Source of the DNA: an uncultured Rhodospirillales bacterium
Lineage (GTDB): Bacteria > Pseudomonadota > Alphaproteobacteria > Acetobacterales > Acetobacteraceae
NCBI GenBank assembly: GCA_903893975.1
Contig: CAITOL010000157.1
Location: forward strand, 1 to 64,000
DNA length: 64,000 nt
Direction: 5' to 3'
Shown here in pieces: positions 17,914-27,248 of this stretch. The position numbers and the translations under genes were made by a program. Positions within the stretch are counted from its first letter, which is position 1. Each line of letters opens with the position of its first letter. Under the pieces are notes generated by a model that saw nothing but the letters and a program-made list of their open reading frames with translations, was not told the DNA's origin and did no database searches.

Positions 17914-18900
17914 ATGACGTCCTGGCGCCGCCGCCTCGCGGCGGTGGCGCTCGGCGGTGTTGTGCTCGCCGTTGGGGCAGCCGCCACGGGCTATTTTGTC
18001 GCGAGCCGCCATCTGGTGGCCGCTGGCCCGTTGGCCTCGGCGCATCCGATTGTGGTGCCGGTTGGCTCCCCCGCGCATATTGCCGAAAGCCTGCATGCCG
18101 CCGCGGTGATCGAGCGGCCATTGGAATTCCGCCTGGCCGCCTGGTGGACCGCGCGCGAGGGTGCGCTGCATGCCGGGGAATTCGCGTTCCCCGCCCAGGC
18201 CAGCCTGCGCCAGGTGCTGACGATTTTGCGCACCGCCCGCCCGGTGCAGCATCGCCTGACCATCCCCGAAGGCCTGACGGCAGCCCAGATCGCGGCGCTG
18301 CTGGACCGTGCGGAGGCGCTGTCTGGCGATACGCCGTTGCCGGGTGAGGGTATGGTGTTGCCGCAGACCTATGCCTTCGAGCGTGGCACCAGCCGGGTGG
18401 CGTTACTGGAGCGGATGACGGCGGCGATGGGCAAGACGTTGGCGGAGACCTGGGCCAATCGCGACCCGGCGCTGAAGTTGGCCTCGCCCGACCAGTTGCT
18501 CACGCTCGCCAGCCTGGTGGAACGGGAAACCTCCCGCCCGGAGGAGCGGCCGCATGTGGCGGCGGTTTATCTAAACCGGCTGCGAATGGGTATGAAGCTG
18601 CAATCCGACCCGACGGTGGTGTATGCCGCGAGCGGCGGGCTGGGGGTGCTGGACCATGCGCTGACCCGGACTGAACTGGACCAGCCAGGCCCGTATAATA
18701 CCTATCGCAACGCCGCGCTGCCGCCGGGGCCGATTGCGAGCCCAGGCCTGGCCGCCTTGCAGGCGGCGGCGCATCCTGTGGCGTCCGACGATTTGTATTT
18801 TGTGGCCGATGGCACGGGCGGGCATAATTTCGCCCGCAGCTTGGACGAGCATAACAAGAACGTTGCCAAGTGGCGGGCCCAGGCGGTGGTGGTAAAGTAG
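17914..18900 (+). CDS. mltG: Endolytic murein transglycosylase (YceG-like)
   Basis: This 328-residue inner-membrane enzyme cuts nascent peptidoglycan strands to set glycan length. It has one N-terminal membrane anchor (about 8-30), a LysM-like region (SPAHIAESLHAAAVI) and the YceG domain. The catalytic glutamate is Glu203 in LASLVERETSRPEERPHVAAVYLNR. Downstream it has QSDPTVVYA and the closing PYNTYRNAALPPGPIASPG. The ribosome site is weak. It is probably translated by coupling with fabF 7 bases upstream. Confidence 0.93.
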   Translation: MTSWRRRLAAVALGGVVLAVGAAATGYFVASRHLVAAGPLASAHPIVVPVGSPAHIAESLHAAAVIERPLEFRLAAWWTAREGALHAGEFAFPAQASLRQVLTILRTARPVQHRLTIPEGLTAAQIAALLDRAEALSGDTPLPGEGMVLPQTYAFERGTSRVALLERMTAAMGKTLAETWANRDPALKLASPDQLLTLASLVERETSRPEERPHVAAVYLNRLRMGMKLQSDPTVVYAASGGLGVLDHALTRTELDQPGPYNTYRNAALPPGPIASPGLAALQAAAHPVASDDLYFVADGTGGHNFARSLDEHNKNVAKWRAQAVVVK

Positions 18901-18965
18901 GCCCTGCTGTATCGGTGCACTCTGCCCACGAAAGACCATTCTTCCCCCGCACAAACTGCCCCTTA

Positions 18966-20366
18966 ATGCCCCCATCCTCCGCACGCCCGATCCGCCTGAC
19001 CGCCCTGATCATCGCCAGCGCCCTGTTTATGGAGGGCATCGACTCGACCGTGCTGGCCACGGCTTTGCCGAGCATGGCGCATAGTTTCCAGGTCGATCCG
19101 CTACAGATGAATGTGGCGCTGACGTCGTATCTGCTCAGCCTTGCGGTGTGCTTGCCGGCGAGTGGGCGCGCGGCGGATCGGTTTGGCGCGCGGTCGGTGT
19201 TTCGGGCCGCGATTGGCATTTTTACCCTCGGCTCGGTGCTGTGCGCGCAGGCGGATAGTTTGTGGTTTCTGGTCGCCGCCCGGGTGGTTCAGGGCATTGG
19301 CGGGGCGATGATGACGCCGGTGGGGCGGTTGGTGCTGCTGAAAACCGCGTCGAAAGGCGAGTTGGTCTCCGCGATGGCCTGGCTGATGATCCCCGCCACC
19401 GCCGGACCAATTCTTGGCCCGCCGCTGGGCGGCTTTATTGTGACGTATTTGGACTGGCGCTGGATTTTCTACATCAACCTGCCGTTTGGGCTGTTGGGCA
19501 TGGTGCTGGTCAGCCTGTTCATCGCCGAGGTGCGCGAAGCCGAGCCGGCGCCGTTCGATCTTTGGGGGCTGTTTCTGTCGGGGCTGACCTTGTTCTGCCT
19601 GATGGCCGGCCTGGAAATGGCGAGCCATGGCAGCGGCCTGGGCAGCATCGCCGGGGGGTTGCTTGCCGTTGCCGGGCTGGGCGCCCTGCTCTACTGGCGC
19701 CATGCCCGCTTGCAGGCGCAGCCGATTTTGGATTTTCGCCTGATGCGGATCGCCACTTTCCGGCTGTCGGTGTTCAGCGGGTCGCTGTCGCGGATTGCGG
19801 TGGGGGCGGTGCCGTTTCTACTGCCGATGATGTTGCAGGTGGGGTTCGGCGACAGCGCGGCGCGCAGCGGCGGCATTACCTTTGCCGGGTCGATCGGGGC
19901 GCTGTGCATGCGGCCATTTGCGCCGCGTTTGCTGCGCCGCATCGGCTTTCGCAACACGCTGATCTGGGTCGGGCTGGCTTCGACCTTGCTGCTGGCGGTG
20001 TCGGCCACGTTCCGGCCGGGCTGGCCGTTGCCGGCGATGTTCGCGGTGCTGGTGGTGATCGGCTTTGTGCAGTCGCTGCAGTTCATGGGCTACAACACCA
20101 TTGTCTACGCCGATGTGCCGCGGAGCATGATGAGCGCGGCGACGAGCCTGTACACCACCTTGCAGCAGGTTTTCCTGACGCTCGGCATTGGCGTGTCGGC
20201 CAGCGTGTTGGCGGCGTCGGTCGCGTTGCGCGGGCATAGCCATGCTTTGCCGGCGGATTTTTCCACCGCCTATGTCTGCGTGGCGCTGGTGGCGTTGTTT
20301 GCGCCGCTGGTGTCCACTCGGTTGGACCCGCAGGCGGGATCGGAGTTGAGTGGGCAGAAAGGTTAG
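18966..20366 (+). CDS. DHA2-family MFS drug exporter (EmrB/QacA type)
   Basis: This 466-residue membrane transporter shows about 14 hydrophobic segments, the size and count of the DHA2 family. Motifs are DSTVLATALPSMAHSF in helix 1, GRAADRFGARSVFRAAIGIF (motif A), RVVQGIGGAMMTPVGRLV (motif C region) and WIFYINLPFGLLG. The family exports drugs or small hydrophobic compounds by proton antiport. The substrate is unknown here. No membrane-fusion (EmrA-like) partner is adjacent. The ATG at 18966 is chosen as the start because residues before it are not transporter-like. Confidence 0.87.
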   Translation: MPPSSARPIRLTALIIASALFMEGIDSTVLATALPSMAHSFQVDPLQMNVALTSYLLSLAVCLPASGRAADRFGARSVFRAAIGIFTLGSVLCAQADSLWFLVAARVVQGIGGAMMTPVGRLVLLKTASKGELVSAMAWLMIPATAGPILGPPLGGFIVTYLDWRWIFYINLPFGLLGMVLVSLFIAEVREAEPAPFDLWGLFLSGLTLFCLMAGLEMASHGSGLGSIAGGLLAVAGLGALLYWRHARLQAQPILDFRLMRIATFRLSVFSGSLSRIAVGAVPFLLPMMLQVGFGDSAARSGGITFAGSIGALCMRPFAPRLLRRIGFRNTLIWVGLASTLLLAVSATFRPGWPLPAMFAVLVVIGFVQSLQFMGYNTIVYADVPRSMMSAATSLYTTLQQVFLTLGIGVSASVLAASVALRGHSHALPADFSTAYVCVALVALFAPLVSTRLDPQAGSELSGQKG

Positions 20367-20490
20367 CCAGATTTTATGCCGCGCCGAGCTGAGTTTCGCA
20401 AAATTTGAGCCGGGATCGCCGCAGTCTTTACAGGCTGTAAGGACTTTTCCGCCCACACTCCTGCCAACGCTTTTCCGGAGGAGTCCCTAC

Positions 20491-21510
20491 GTGGTTGCAC
20501 CCATTGACCCGACTGCGTGCGGACGCGCGGCGTTTGCTTCGATGTCCGACCATCTGGTCACGCCCACGCCGGATAATTTCGCCATTTGGTATGAATACCA
20601 TAGCGGGCTGAACCCCGAGCTGAGCCATCTGATTAACCTGCTGCTGACCCGGCCACGGGCGTTTAATGAGCAGTTGCTGTCGTCGATCTATCAGCGGTTT
20701 TTCGTGCATGCCAAAGAACGGGCGGCGTTGCAGGATACGGCGACGCGGATGATGGCGGTGTTGCAGGAAGTGTCCGGCGTGGTGGAGGCCGCCAGCGCGG
20801 ATGCGGATCGCAACACCACGTCGCTGCGGGAGACATCGCGTTCCATCCCCACGGAAGCAGCGGCCTTGCCGGCGTTGATCGCCCGCCTGCGCGACGAGGT
20901 GCAGGAGATGGCGGCGCGCAGTGCGCGCTTGGGCGACCACCTGGTGGGCGCGGTGGAACGCATTCAGGCGCTGGAGCGGTCGCTGCATGCGGTGCAGCGC
21001 GATGCGGCGACCGACAGCCTGACCGGGCTGAGCAACCGGCGCACCTTCGATGCCAGATTGCGGGCGGCGGCGGGCATGGCGATGAATTCAGGTGAGGCGC
21101 TGAGCCTGGTTTTTCTGGATATCGACCATTTCAAACGCTTCAACGATACCTGGGGGCATCAGGTCGGGGATCAGGTGTTGCGACTGGTGGCGGCGACATT
21201 GAACGCGCAGATCCGCCCATCCGACCTGGCGGCCCGCTATGGCGGTGAGGAGTTCGGGGTGATTTTGCCCACCACGCCGCCGCAGGATGCGGTTGAGGTT
21301 GGCGACCGCATCCGGCGGTCGTTCGAGGGCAAGCGTCTGGTGGTGCGCAACTCTGGTCAGACGATCGACGGGCTGACGGTTTCGATCGGTGTTGCCTGCT
21401 ACGACCCAGGCGAGGCGCTGGATGGCTGGATCGCGCGGGCGGACAAGGCGCTGTATGCCGCCAAGGCCGCGGGGCGTAATCGGGTGGTGATTTCCGCCGC
21501 CGCAGCCTGA
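20491..21510 (+). CDS. Diguanylate cyclase (GGDEF domain)
   Basis: This 339-residue protein makes cyclic di-GMP. The GTG at 20491 is chosen as start because GGAGGAG ends 7 bases before it. The N-terminal part (1-165) has no known sensor and ends in a helical segment (RLRDEVQEMAARSARLGD) likely to dimerise the enzyme. The GGDEF domain starts at DSLTGLSNRRTFD. The catalytic signature is GGEEF at about 251-255, intact. The product-inhibition I-site RPSD sits exactly 5 residues before it. It is probably cytosolic, as no membrane segment is seen. The similar N-terminus TPTPDNFAIWYEYHSG occurs in other alphaproteobacterial GGDEF proteins. Confidence 0.92.
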   Translation: MVAPIDPTACGRAAFASMSDHLVTPTPDNFAIWYEYHSGLNPELSHLINLLLTRPRAFNEQLLSSIYQRFFVHAKERAALQDTATRMMAVLQEVSGVVEAASADADRNTTSLRETSRSIPTEAAALPALIARLRDEVQEMAARSARLGDHLVGAVERIQALERSLHAVQRDAATDSLTGLSNRRTFDARLRAAAGMAMNSGEALSLVFLDIDHFKRFNDTWGHQVGDQVLRLVAATLNAQIRPSDLAARYGGEEFGVILPTTPPQDAVEVGDRIRRSFEGKRLVVRNSGQTIDGLTVSIGVACYDPGEALDGWIARADKALYAAKAAGRNRVVISAAAA

Positions 21511-21517
21511 TACACGC

Positions 21518-22960
21518 TTACGTCGCGGTACCGCCCACCGTCAGCCCGCTGAGTTTCAAGGTCGGCTGGCCGACGCCCACCGGCACGCCCTGCCCGTTTT
21601 TGCCGCAGGTGCCGACGCCGGGGTCCAGTTCCATATCGCCGCCGATCATTTCCACTTTGGTCAACGCTTCCGGGCCATTGCCGATCAGGGTGGCGCCTTT
21701 GATCGGGGCGGTGATCTTACCGTCTTCGATCAGGTAGGCTTCGGAGGCCGAGAAGACGAATTTGCCGGAGGTGATATCCACCGAGCCGCCGCCGAAATTG
21801 ACTGCGTAGAGGCCGCGTTTGACCGAGCGGATCATGTCGTCCGTGCTGGCATCGCCGCCGAGCATGATGGTGTTGGTCATGCGCGGCATCGGCGCGTGGG
21901 CGTAGGATTGGCGGCGGCCATTGCCGGTGGGGCGCACGCCCATCAGCCGGGCGTTCAGCCGGTCTTGCAGGTAGCCGGTCAGGATACCGTCCTCGATCAG
22001 GGTGCAGCGGCCGGTGGGGGTGCCTTCGTCATCCACCGTCAGGCTGCCGCGGCGGTCCGGGATGGTGCCGTCATCGACCACGGTGACGCCCTTGGAGGCA
22101 ATTTGCTTGCCCAGCAGCCCGGCGAAGGCGGAGGTGCCTTTGCGGTTGAAATCCCCCTCCAGCCCATGGCCGATCGCCTCGTGCAGCAGGATGCCGGGCC
22201 AGCCGGCGCCGAGCACCACCGGCATGTCGCCGGCCGGGGCGGGTTGGCTGGACAGGCTGACAATGGCGGTGCGCAGCGCTTCTTCCACCGCGTGGTGCCA
22301 GGTGGCTGGGTCGATCAGGCGGTCATAGGCATAGCGGCCACCGGTGCCGTAGCTGCCGGTTTCGCGGCGGCCGTTGTCCTCGACCACCACGGCGACGTTC
22401 AGCCGCACCAGCGGGCGCAGATCGGCGACGTTGGTGCCATCGGGGCGCATGATGCGCACCGCCTGAAACTCGCCGGAGATGGAGGCCATAACCTGCTTGA
22501 CGCGGCTGTCGCGGCTGCGGGCATAGGCGTCAATTTCCGCCAGAATGCCGCTGCGGGTGGCGAAGGGCATGCCGGCGAGGGGGTTGGCGTCGGTATAAAG
22601 CTGAATGTTGCGGCCGGTGGGCGGCTCCGCCATCGTGCCGGCATGGCCGGTGGTGACGGCGGCGACGTTGGTGGCGGCGCGGGCCAGCGCGTCCTCGGTC
22701 AACTCGCCGGAATGGGCGTAGCCGGTCGCCTCCCCCGCCACGGCGCGCAGGCCGAAGCCGAGGGTGGTGTCGAAGCTGGCGGAACGGATGCGGCCATCGT
22801 CGAGGCTGATCGCCTCACTTTCGCGGTATTCCAGGAACAGCTCGCCATCATCGGAATTCGCCAGGCCTTGCGCGGTGAGCCGGTGGGCGGCGTCGCGGTC
22901 CAGGGTGGCATCCGGGCGATCGAAAAACAGTTTGTCGGTGACTTCAAGCGCGCTCGACAT
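21518..22960 (-). CDS. tldD: TldD metalloprotease subunit
   Basis: This 480-residue protein of the TldD/PmbA family forms a peptidase with TldE that degrades unfolded peptides and matures some RiPPs and antitoxins. The zinc motif HEAIGHGLEGDF (HExxxH) is at about residue 258. The C-terminal FGGGSVDITSGKFVFSASEAYLIEDG and CGKNGQGVPVGVGQP are typical. The ATG at 22960 is taken because upstream residues lie in the end of the preceding gene's gap. No tldE is adjacent. It follows the heme A synthase gene by 13 bases on the same strand. Confidence 0.93.
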   Translation of the reverse strand: MSSALEVTDKLFFDRPDATLDRDAAHRLTAQGLANSDDGELFLEYRESEAISLDDGRIRSASFDTTLGFGLRAVAGEATGYAHSGELTEDALARAATNVAAVTTGHAGTMAEPPTGRNIQLYTDANPLAGMPFATRSGILAEIDAYARSRDSRVKQVMASISGEFQAVRIMRPDGTNVADLRPLVRLNVAVVVEDNGRRETGSYGTGGRYAYDRLIDPATWHHAVEEALRTAIVSLSSQPAPAGDMPVVLGAGWPGILLHEAIGHGLEGDFNRKGTSAFAGLLGKQIASKGVTVVDDGTIPDRRGSLTVDDEGTPTGRCTLIEDGILTGYLQDRLNARLMGVRPTGNGRRQSYAHAPMPRMTNTIMLGGDASTDDMIRSVKRGLYAVNFGGGSVDITSGKFVFSASEAYLIEDGKITAPIKGATLIGNGPEALTKVEMIGGDMELDPGVGTCGKNGQGVPVGVGQPTLKLSGLTVGGTAT

Positions 22961-22973
22961 CAGGGGTTCCAAT

Positions 22974-23998
22974 TCAGGGGCGGCGCTGCGGATGCAGCGC
23001 AATCAGGGCGGCGGTTAGCAGCAGCATCGCCATGCCCTGATGGGCGACGGCTTCGGGAATGGGCACGACATGCAGCAGAACAACCACGCCGAGGGCGTAT
23101 TGCAGCAACGCCGCGCACGCCAGCAGCGCCATGGCTGCCGGGGCGACGCCGCGCCGCAGGCCAGAAATGGCGGTGATCAGCGCCACGATCAAGGTCAGGG
23201 TGGCGAGCAGGCGATGGTCGAACTGCACGGCGGCGATGTTTTCCAGCGCGTTGCGCCAGAACGGGGTGAGTTGGGCGTAGCTTTCCGGCACCCAATGCCC
23301 GGCCATCAGCGGGAAGGTGTTGTAGTCCAGGCCGGCATGCAGCCCGGCGACGAAGCCGCCGGCGGGAATGGTGAGGCAGATCAGCGCCACGGTGGCGAGC
23401 GACCAGCGGCGGACGGACGCGGGCGGATGGTGCAGCGGGGTGGGGTGCAGCACGCCGAGCGCGGTCCAGAGCAGCACGCCGTAGAGCAGCAGCGCCAGCA
23501 TGAGGTGCGCCACCAGCCGCGCCGGCTCGACCGCCACGCTGTCGGCGAGGAAGCCGGAGGCGACCATGAACCAGCCCACCGCGCCTTGCAGGCCGCCGAT
23601 CACGAACAGCAGCAGCAGGCGCGGGACAAAGCGGCGCGGGATGGCGCCGATGGCGATGAAGCCGAGCAGCGGCAGCAGGAAGGCCAGGCCGATCAGCCGG
23701 CCCCACAGGCGGTGCAGATATTCCAGCAGGAAAATATGTTTGAAGCCGTCCAGCCCCATGCCTTTGTTGAGCAGTTCGTATTGCGGGATCTGCTGATAGA
23801 GCGCGAACAGGCGCTGCCATTCGGCCTCGCTCATCGGCGGCAACGCGCCCATGATCGGTGCCCATTCCATGATCGACAGGCCCGAGCCGGTGAGCCGGGT
23901 GGCCCGCCGAGCACGATCATGCCGAAGATCATCGCGCAGACGGCGAACAGCCAAACCGCCACCTTGCGGCGGTGGCGGGGTGGGAAGTCCACGCTCAT
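22974..23998 (-). pseudogene. ctaA: Heme A synthase (CtaA/COX15) with a one-base frameshift
   Basis: Heme A synthase oxidises heme O to heme A for aa3-type oxidases in the inner membrane. The N-terminal part begins at ATG 23998 (MSVDFPPRHRRKVAVWLF) and runs to MIVLGG. The remainder (ATRLTGSGLSIMEWAPIMGALPP, then EYLHRLWGR, the eight-helix body and FDHRLLA) is in another frame. The break is at 23903-23906. The minus strand reads GGCGGGCCACCC where GGCGGGGCCACCC would keep the frame, so one G of a G run is missing. Joined, the product would be about 341 residues, a normal length. It overlaps the upstream thioesterase stop as ATGA. This may be a sequencing error, a true inactivation or a slippery site. 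Confidence 0.85.
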
Positions 23999-24489
23999 GC
24001 CTTGGGGGCCGGCATGCTGATCCGCCGGCCGACCCAGTCCGGCCGCTTGAGCTGGGCATGCGCGGCGGCCGCCCCTTGCAACACCGCCAGCACATCGGCC
24101 GGCCACGGCACCACTTTGCGCGCCACCAGATCGACATGCAGATACATCAGTTCCTGCATCGCGGTCAGCGCACCATCGGCGGCACGGTACATTTCATGCG
24201 CGAGGTGCAGGCGTTTGGCGTCGACCGCGACGACGTGGCTCATCACCGTGACCTCCTCATGCACCAGCAATTCCTGCACGTAGAGGTTATGGGTTTCGGC
24301 GGCCATGGTGCCGCATTTGGTGCGGCCTTTGTAATCGTCGGCGAAGCCGATGCCGAAGGCGTCGTAGATCACATCCGTCGCCTGATCGAACAGCACGGTG
24401 TAGTAGGCGAGGTTCATGTGATCGTTGGAATCGATCCAGGCCGGCTGCACCTGGCCGCGAAACTGATGAAAGGGCGCGGGGAACGACAT
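23995..24489 (-). CDS. Acyl-CoA thioesterase, hotdog fold
   Basis: This 164-residue protein has the 4-hydroxybenzoyl-CoA-thioesterase-type signature QPAWIDSNDHMNLAYYTVLFDQATD, where the Asp of DSNDHMN is the usual catalytic residue. LHVDLVARKVVPWP is typical of the C-terminal strand. The natural thioester is not evident. The ATG at 24489 is preferred to an upstream one because the hotdog fold begins there. Its TGA overlaps the heme A synthase ATG (ATGA), implying coupled translation. It may also serve as a general CoA-recycling enzyme. Confidence 0.83.
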   Translation of the reverse strand: MSFPAPFHQFRGQVQPAWIDSNDHMNLAYYTVLFDQATDVIYDAFGIGFADDYKGRTKCGTMAAETHNLYVQELLVHEEVTVMSHVVAVDAKRLHLAHEMYRAADGALTAMQELMYLHVDLVARKVVPWPADVLAVLQGAAAAHAQLKRPDWVGRRISMPAPKA

Positions 24490-24546
24490 TCGGCCATCCT
24501 GGAAAGGGTTAAGTGCCGCGTGCATTTCGTCGGCGCGGCGGTTCTG

Positions 24547-25560
24547 TCAAGCCGCTGGCAGCTTGTCCCAGCCTTTCCAGCGGTAAATGGCGGCGGACCC
24601 GGCCCAGCAGAGCGCGAAAATGCCGATGACCACGAAGCCGAAATTGGTCAGGTCGTCATTCAGCGCGGCGATGCCGGCCCAGATGCCGCCTTCGAGCCCG
24701 AGTTGATCCACCAGCAGGCCGAGCGCTTCCACCCCGCCGATGAAGACCGCGACCGCCACCGAGGCGGCGGTGATGGTGAGGTTGTACCAGAGCTTGCGCA
24801 GCGGATTGCGCAGTGCCCAGCCATAGGCGCCGACCATCAGGGTGCTGTCTGCGGTATCGACCAAGGCCATGCCGGCGGTGAACAAGGCCGGGAAGACCAG
24901 CGTTTGCCAGGGGGAAAGGCCGCGCGCGGCCTCACTGGCAGAAAGGCCGAGCAGGCCGATTTCGGTGGCGGTATCGAACCCGAGGCCGAACAGGAAGCCG
25001 AGCGGGTAGAGGTGCCAGCTGCGGCTGACCAGACGCAGCGCCGGGCGCAGGATGCGGGCCAGCACGCCGCCGCCCAGCCGGTCCCCCGCATCTGGCGTGC
25101 CGCCACGGCGGACATGGCGGAATTCCCGCCAGACATCGCTGAGGATGAGCAGGTTGGCGCCGGCGATGGCGAGCAGGAAGAGGCTGGAGACCAAGGTGCC
25201 GACCAGTGCGCCGATGGTTTTGAAGTCCGCGAAGGCGCCGTGCAGGGAGGCCGCGGTGGCGGCCACGGCCAAGGCCGCCAGCGCAACCACGGTCGAGTGG
25301 CCGAGGGCGAAGAAAAAGCCGGACTGGCTGGCGGGGCGGCGCAGTTGCATCAGCACCCGCACGGAATTGTCGATCGCGGCGATATGGTCGGCATCGACGG
25401 CGTGGCGCAGGCCGAACACCCAGGCGAGCAGCGCGGTGCCGAGCAAGGCTGGCTGGCCGCCAAAGGCGGCCCAGGCCCAGGCCCAGGCCGCCAGATTAGC
25501 CGCAATCAGCAGCAGAAATAGCGGTGCAATACGTTCCACCGGGCGGGAGAGGTCGGACAT
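24547..25560 (-). CDS. Nickel/cobalt transporter, NiCoT family
   Basis: This 337-residue permease of the HoxN/NixA family imports Ni2+ or Co2+. The metal-binding signature HAVDADHI in helix 2 is at residues 53-60. The second signature LGFDTATEIGLL and GMALVDTADS are present, and about eight hydrophobic segments are seen. No nickel enzyme (urease, hydrogenase) or cobalamin gene lies in the window, and no cobalamin riboswitch or nickel operator is recognisable upstream. It lies between DUF2076 (43-base gap) and the thioesterase (57-base gap) on the same strand. Confidence 0.9.
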   Translation of the reverse strand: MSDLSRPVERIAPLFLLLIAANLAAWAWAWAAFGGQPALLGTALLAWVFGLRHAVDADHIAAIDNSVRVLMQLRRPASQSGFFFALGHSTVVALAALAVAATAASLHGAFADFKTIGALVGTLVSSLFLLAIAGANLLILSDVWREFRHVRRGGTPDAGDRLGGGVLARILRPALRLVSRSWHLYPLGFLFGLGFDTATEIGLLGLSASEAARGLSPWQTLVFPALFTAGMALVDTADSTLMVGAYGWALRNPLRKLWYNLTITAASVAVAVFIGGVEALGLLVDQLGLEGGIWAGIAALNDDLTNFGFVVIGIFALCWAGSAAIYRWKGWDKLPAA

Positions 25561-25603
25561 GCGCGAAAACTAGACGGCGCCGGTCCGATGATCAATGCGC
25601 CGG

Positions 25604-26410
25604 TCAGCAGGACGGATCGCCGCCGCCGCCCCAGCCGCCGCCGTCGTTGCTGCTGTTATCGGTCCAGCCGCCACCGCCGCCGGATTGATCTTGATCGGCC
25701 GCGTAGCCGCCGCCACTGTCGCTGCCAGCCCAACCTCCGCCGGATTGACCGCCATCATATTGGCCGCCGCCGCTGCCGCCGTAGTTGTTTTCGATGATGG
25801 TTGTGCCGCCACCAAAGCCGCCCCCCATCATGCCGCCGCCATAGCCACCGCCGAAGCCGGAATGGCCGCCGGAGAACAGGTTCATCAGCGCGTTGCCCGC
25901 CACCATGCCGCCGGCCACACCGGCAGCGGTGGTCAGCGCCGAGCCGAGGAAGCCGCTGCCGCCGGATTGCTGGAACATGCCGGGCGCGTAGCCGGGCGCG
26001 TATTGCGGCGGCGGCGGGGCGTAGCCGGGTTGCGGGGCGTATTGCGGCGGCGCCTGCCGCGGGGCAAAGGCGGGCGGGGACTGGGCCGCAGCGCCCCAGG
26101 GCGATGGCGCCGGTTGCGCCGCCTGCTGTTGGGCCGCTTGTTGGGCCTGCTGCAACTGGTATTGCAGCTGGTTGATCACGTTCTGCGCCTCCGCCATCGC
26201 GTGTTCCTGAACGAAGGCGAGCTGGGTGATCCGGTAGCGCGCTTCGGGGTAGCGGGCGAACAGATCGGCCAGCAGCGCGTCGGCTTCACGGTCCATCGGC
26301 GGGCCGGGTGGCTGGGTGGCCGGCATTGCGCCGCCGAAGGCGCCGCCCGCCGGCGCCCCACCAACACGCTGGACAAAACTGGTAATCAGATCGCGTTCTG
26401 CGGCGTTCAT
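25604..26410 (-). CDS. DUF2076 domain-containing protein
   Basis: This 268-residue protein has unknown function. Residues 1-115 fit DUF2076: MNAAERDLITSFVQRV, PPMDREADALLADLFARYPEARYRITQLAFVQEHAMAEAQ, then a Gln-rich helix (NVINQLQYQLQQAQQ). Next come Pro/Tyr/Gln repeats (PPQYAPQPGYAPPPPQ), a hydrophobic glycine-rich stretch (GFLGSALTTAAGVAGGMVAGNALM) and a Gly/Asn/Asp-rich tail. No signal peptide is evident despite frequent 'periplasmic' labels for the family. The ATG at 26410 has AGGA about 11 bases upstream. Confidence 0.8.
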   Translation of the reverse strand: MNAAERDLITSFVQRVGGAPAGGAFGGAMPATQPPGPPMDREADALLADLFARYPEARYRITQLAFVQEHAMAEAQNVINQLQYQLQQAQQAAQQQAAQPAPSPWGAAAQSPPAFAPRQAPPQYAPQPGYAPPPPQYAPGYAPGMFQQSGGSGFLGSALTTAAGVAGGMVAGNALMNLFSGGHSGFGGGYGGGMMGGGFGGGTTIIENNYGGSGGGQYDGGQSGGGWAGSDSGGGYAADQDQSGGGGGWTDNSSNDGGGWGGGGDPSC

Positions 26411-26499
26411 CGCGAGGGGAATCCTGTGCGAAAGTTGCAACAAGCCAGACCGAGATGTGGCGCTTCCTGACCGCTGGTTCAAGCCGTTCCACCGGCTGA

Positions 26500-26537
26500 A
26501 ACGCAAACGGGGCGAAGGTGTAACCCTTCGCCCCGTC
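26500..26537 (-). terminator. Rho-independent terminator after the second PEP-CTERM gene
   Basis: On the minus strand ACGGGGCGAAGG pairs perfectly (12 bp) with CCTTCGCCCCGT around a 6-base loop. TTTGCGTTTC follows. It starts about 22 bases after the PEP-CTERM stop and separates it from DUF2076. Confidence 0.85.
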
Positions 26538-26558
26538 ACTCACGTCAGAATGGCCGGC

Positions 26559-27248
26559 TTAGCGGTGGCGGCGGCGCAGCAGGCCGATGCCGGCGAGGCC
26601 AACGCCGAGCAGCGCCATTGTCGCCGGTTCAGGTGCCGCAGTCGCGCTCGCCGTGGTAACGGTGGTCATGTCGACACTGAACGAATCCAATCCGGACGTG
26701 CCGGTATAATAGACGTTCAAGCCGGTATGATTAGGGAAGAAATCAGCTACCCCGATCGTCCAATTCTGTGCCGCCGGATCGGCCGAGGTGAGAATGCCGC
26801 CCGAATAGGTCGCCACACCAAGTTGGAAATACCTGCTGTAACCCGTCAGATACGCATCAACGCCGAAGATCTTTTCCGCGCTGCCGTAGCTATCCGGCGT
26901 GACAAACAACTGCGAGATAAAATCGGTGGGCGCGCCACCGATGGTGATCGTGGAGCCGTTGATGGTTAGCGCTAGAGTGGCCCAACCGGTGTTCTGGCTG
27001 CCGTAGGTGTCAGTCGCGCTGTAATAGCTGCCGGTGTGCTGCGCGGTGGCGGCGCTGGTATCGTAGGTCACCACGGCGGAAATCGTGTCGCCGGCAATAT
27101 TGCCGCCACCGAAGGCGTTGGCAGCGTCGTTCACCGCGGTACCCGCAACCGTGCCAGAGATCGTCGTCGAGACAATCGCGGCCTGGGCCGAAACCGCCAG
27201 ACCGAGCGCAAGCGCTGAAATGGCGGGAATGAGAAGGCGAAAGTTCAT
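26559..27248 (-). CDS. PEP-CTERM sorting-domain surface protein
   Basis: This 229-residue exported protein has a signal peptide (MNFRLLIPAISALALGLAVSAQA, about 1-23) and a C-terminal sorting signal: APEPATMALLGVGLAGIGLL at about 205-224, then RRRHR. The body is Ser/Thr/Gly-rich beta-type sequence with no recognised domain. It is the second PEP-CTERM protein in the window and shares no obvious similarity with the first outside the two signals. It is divergent from glyQ and ends at its own terminator. Confidence 0.9.
   Translation of the reverse strand: MNFRLLIPAISALALGLAVSAQAAIVSTTISGTVAGTAVNDAANAFGGGNIAGDTISAVVTYDTSAATAQHTGSYYSATDTYGSQNTGWATLALTINGSTITIGGAPTDFISQLFVTPDSYGSAEKIFGVDAYLTGYSRYFQLGVATYSGGILTSADPAAQNWTIGVADFFPNHTGLNVYYTGTSGLDSFSVDMTTVTTASATAAPEPATMALLGVGLAGIGLLRRRHR

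Noticed and set aside
24490-25603. Cobalamin riboswitch or nickel operator for the NiCoT gene
   Set aside because: The gaps around the gene are 43 and 57 bases, too short for a B12 riboswitch, and no conserved box was recognised.
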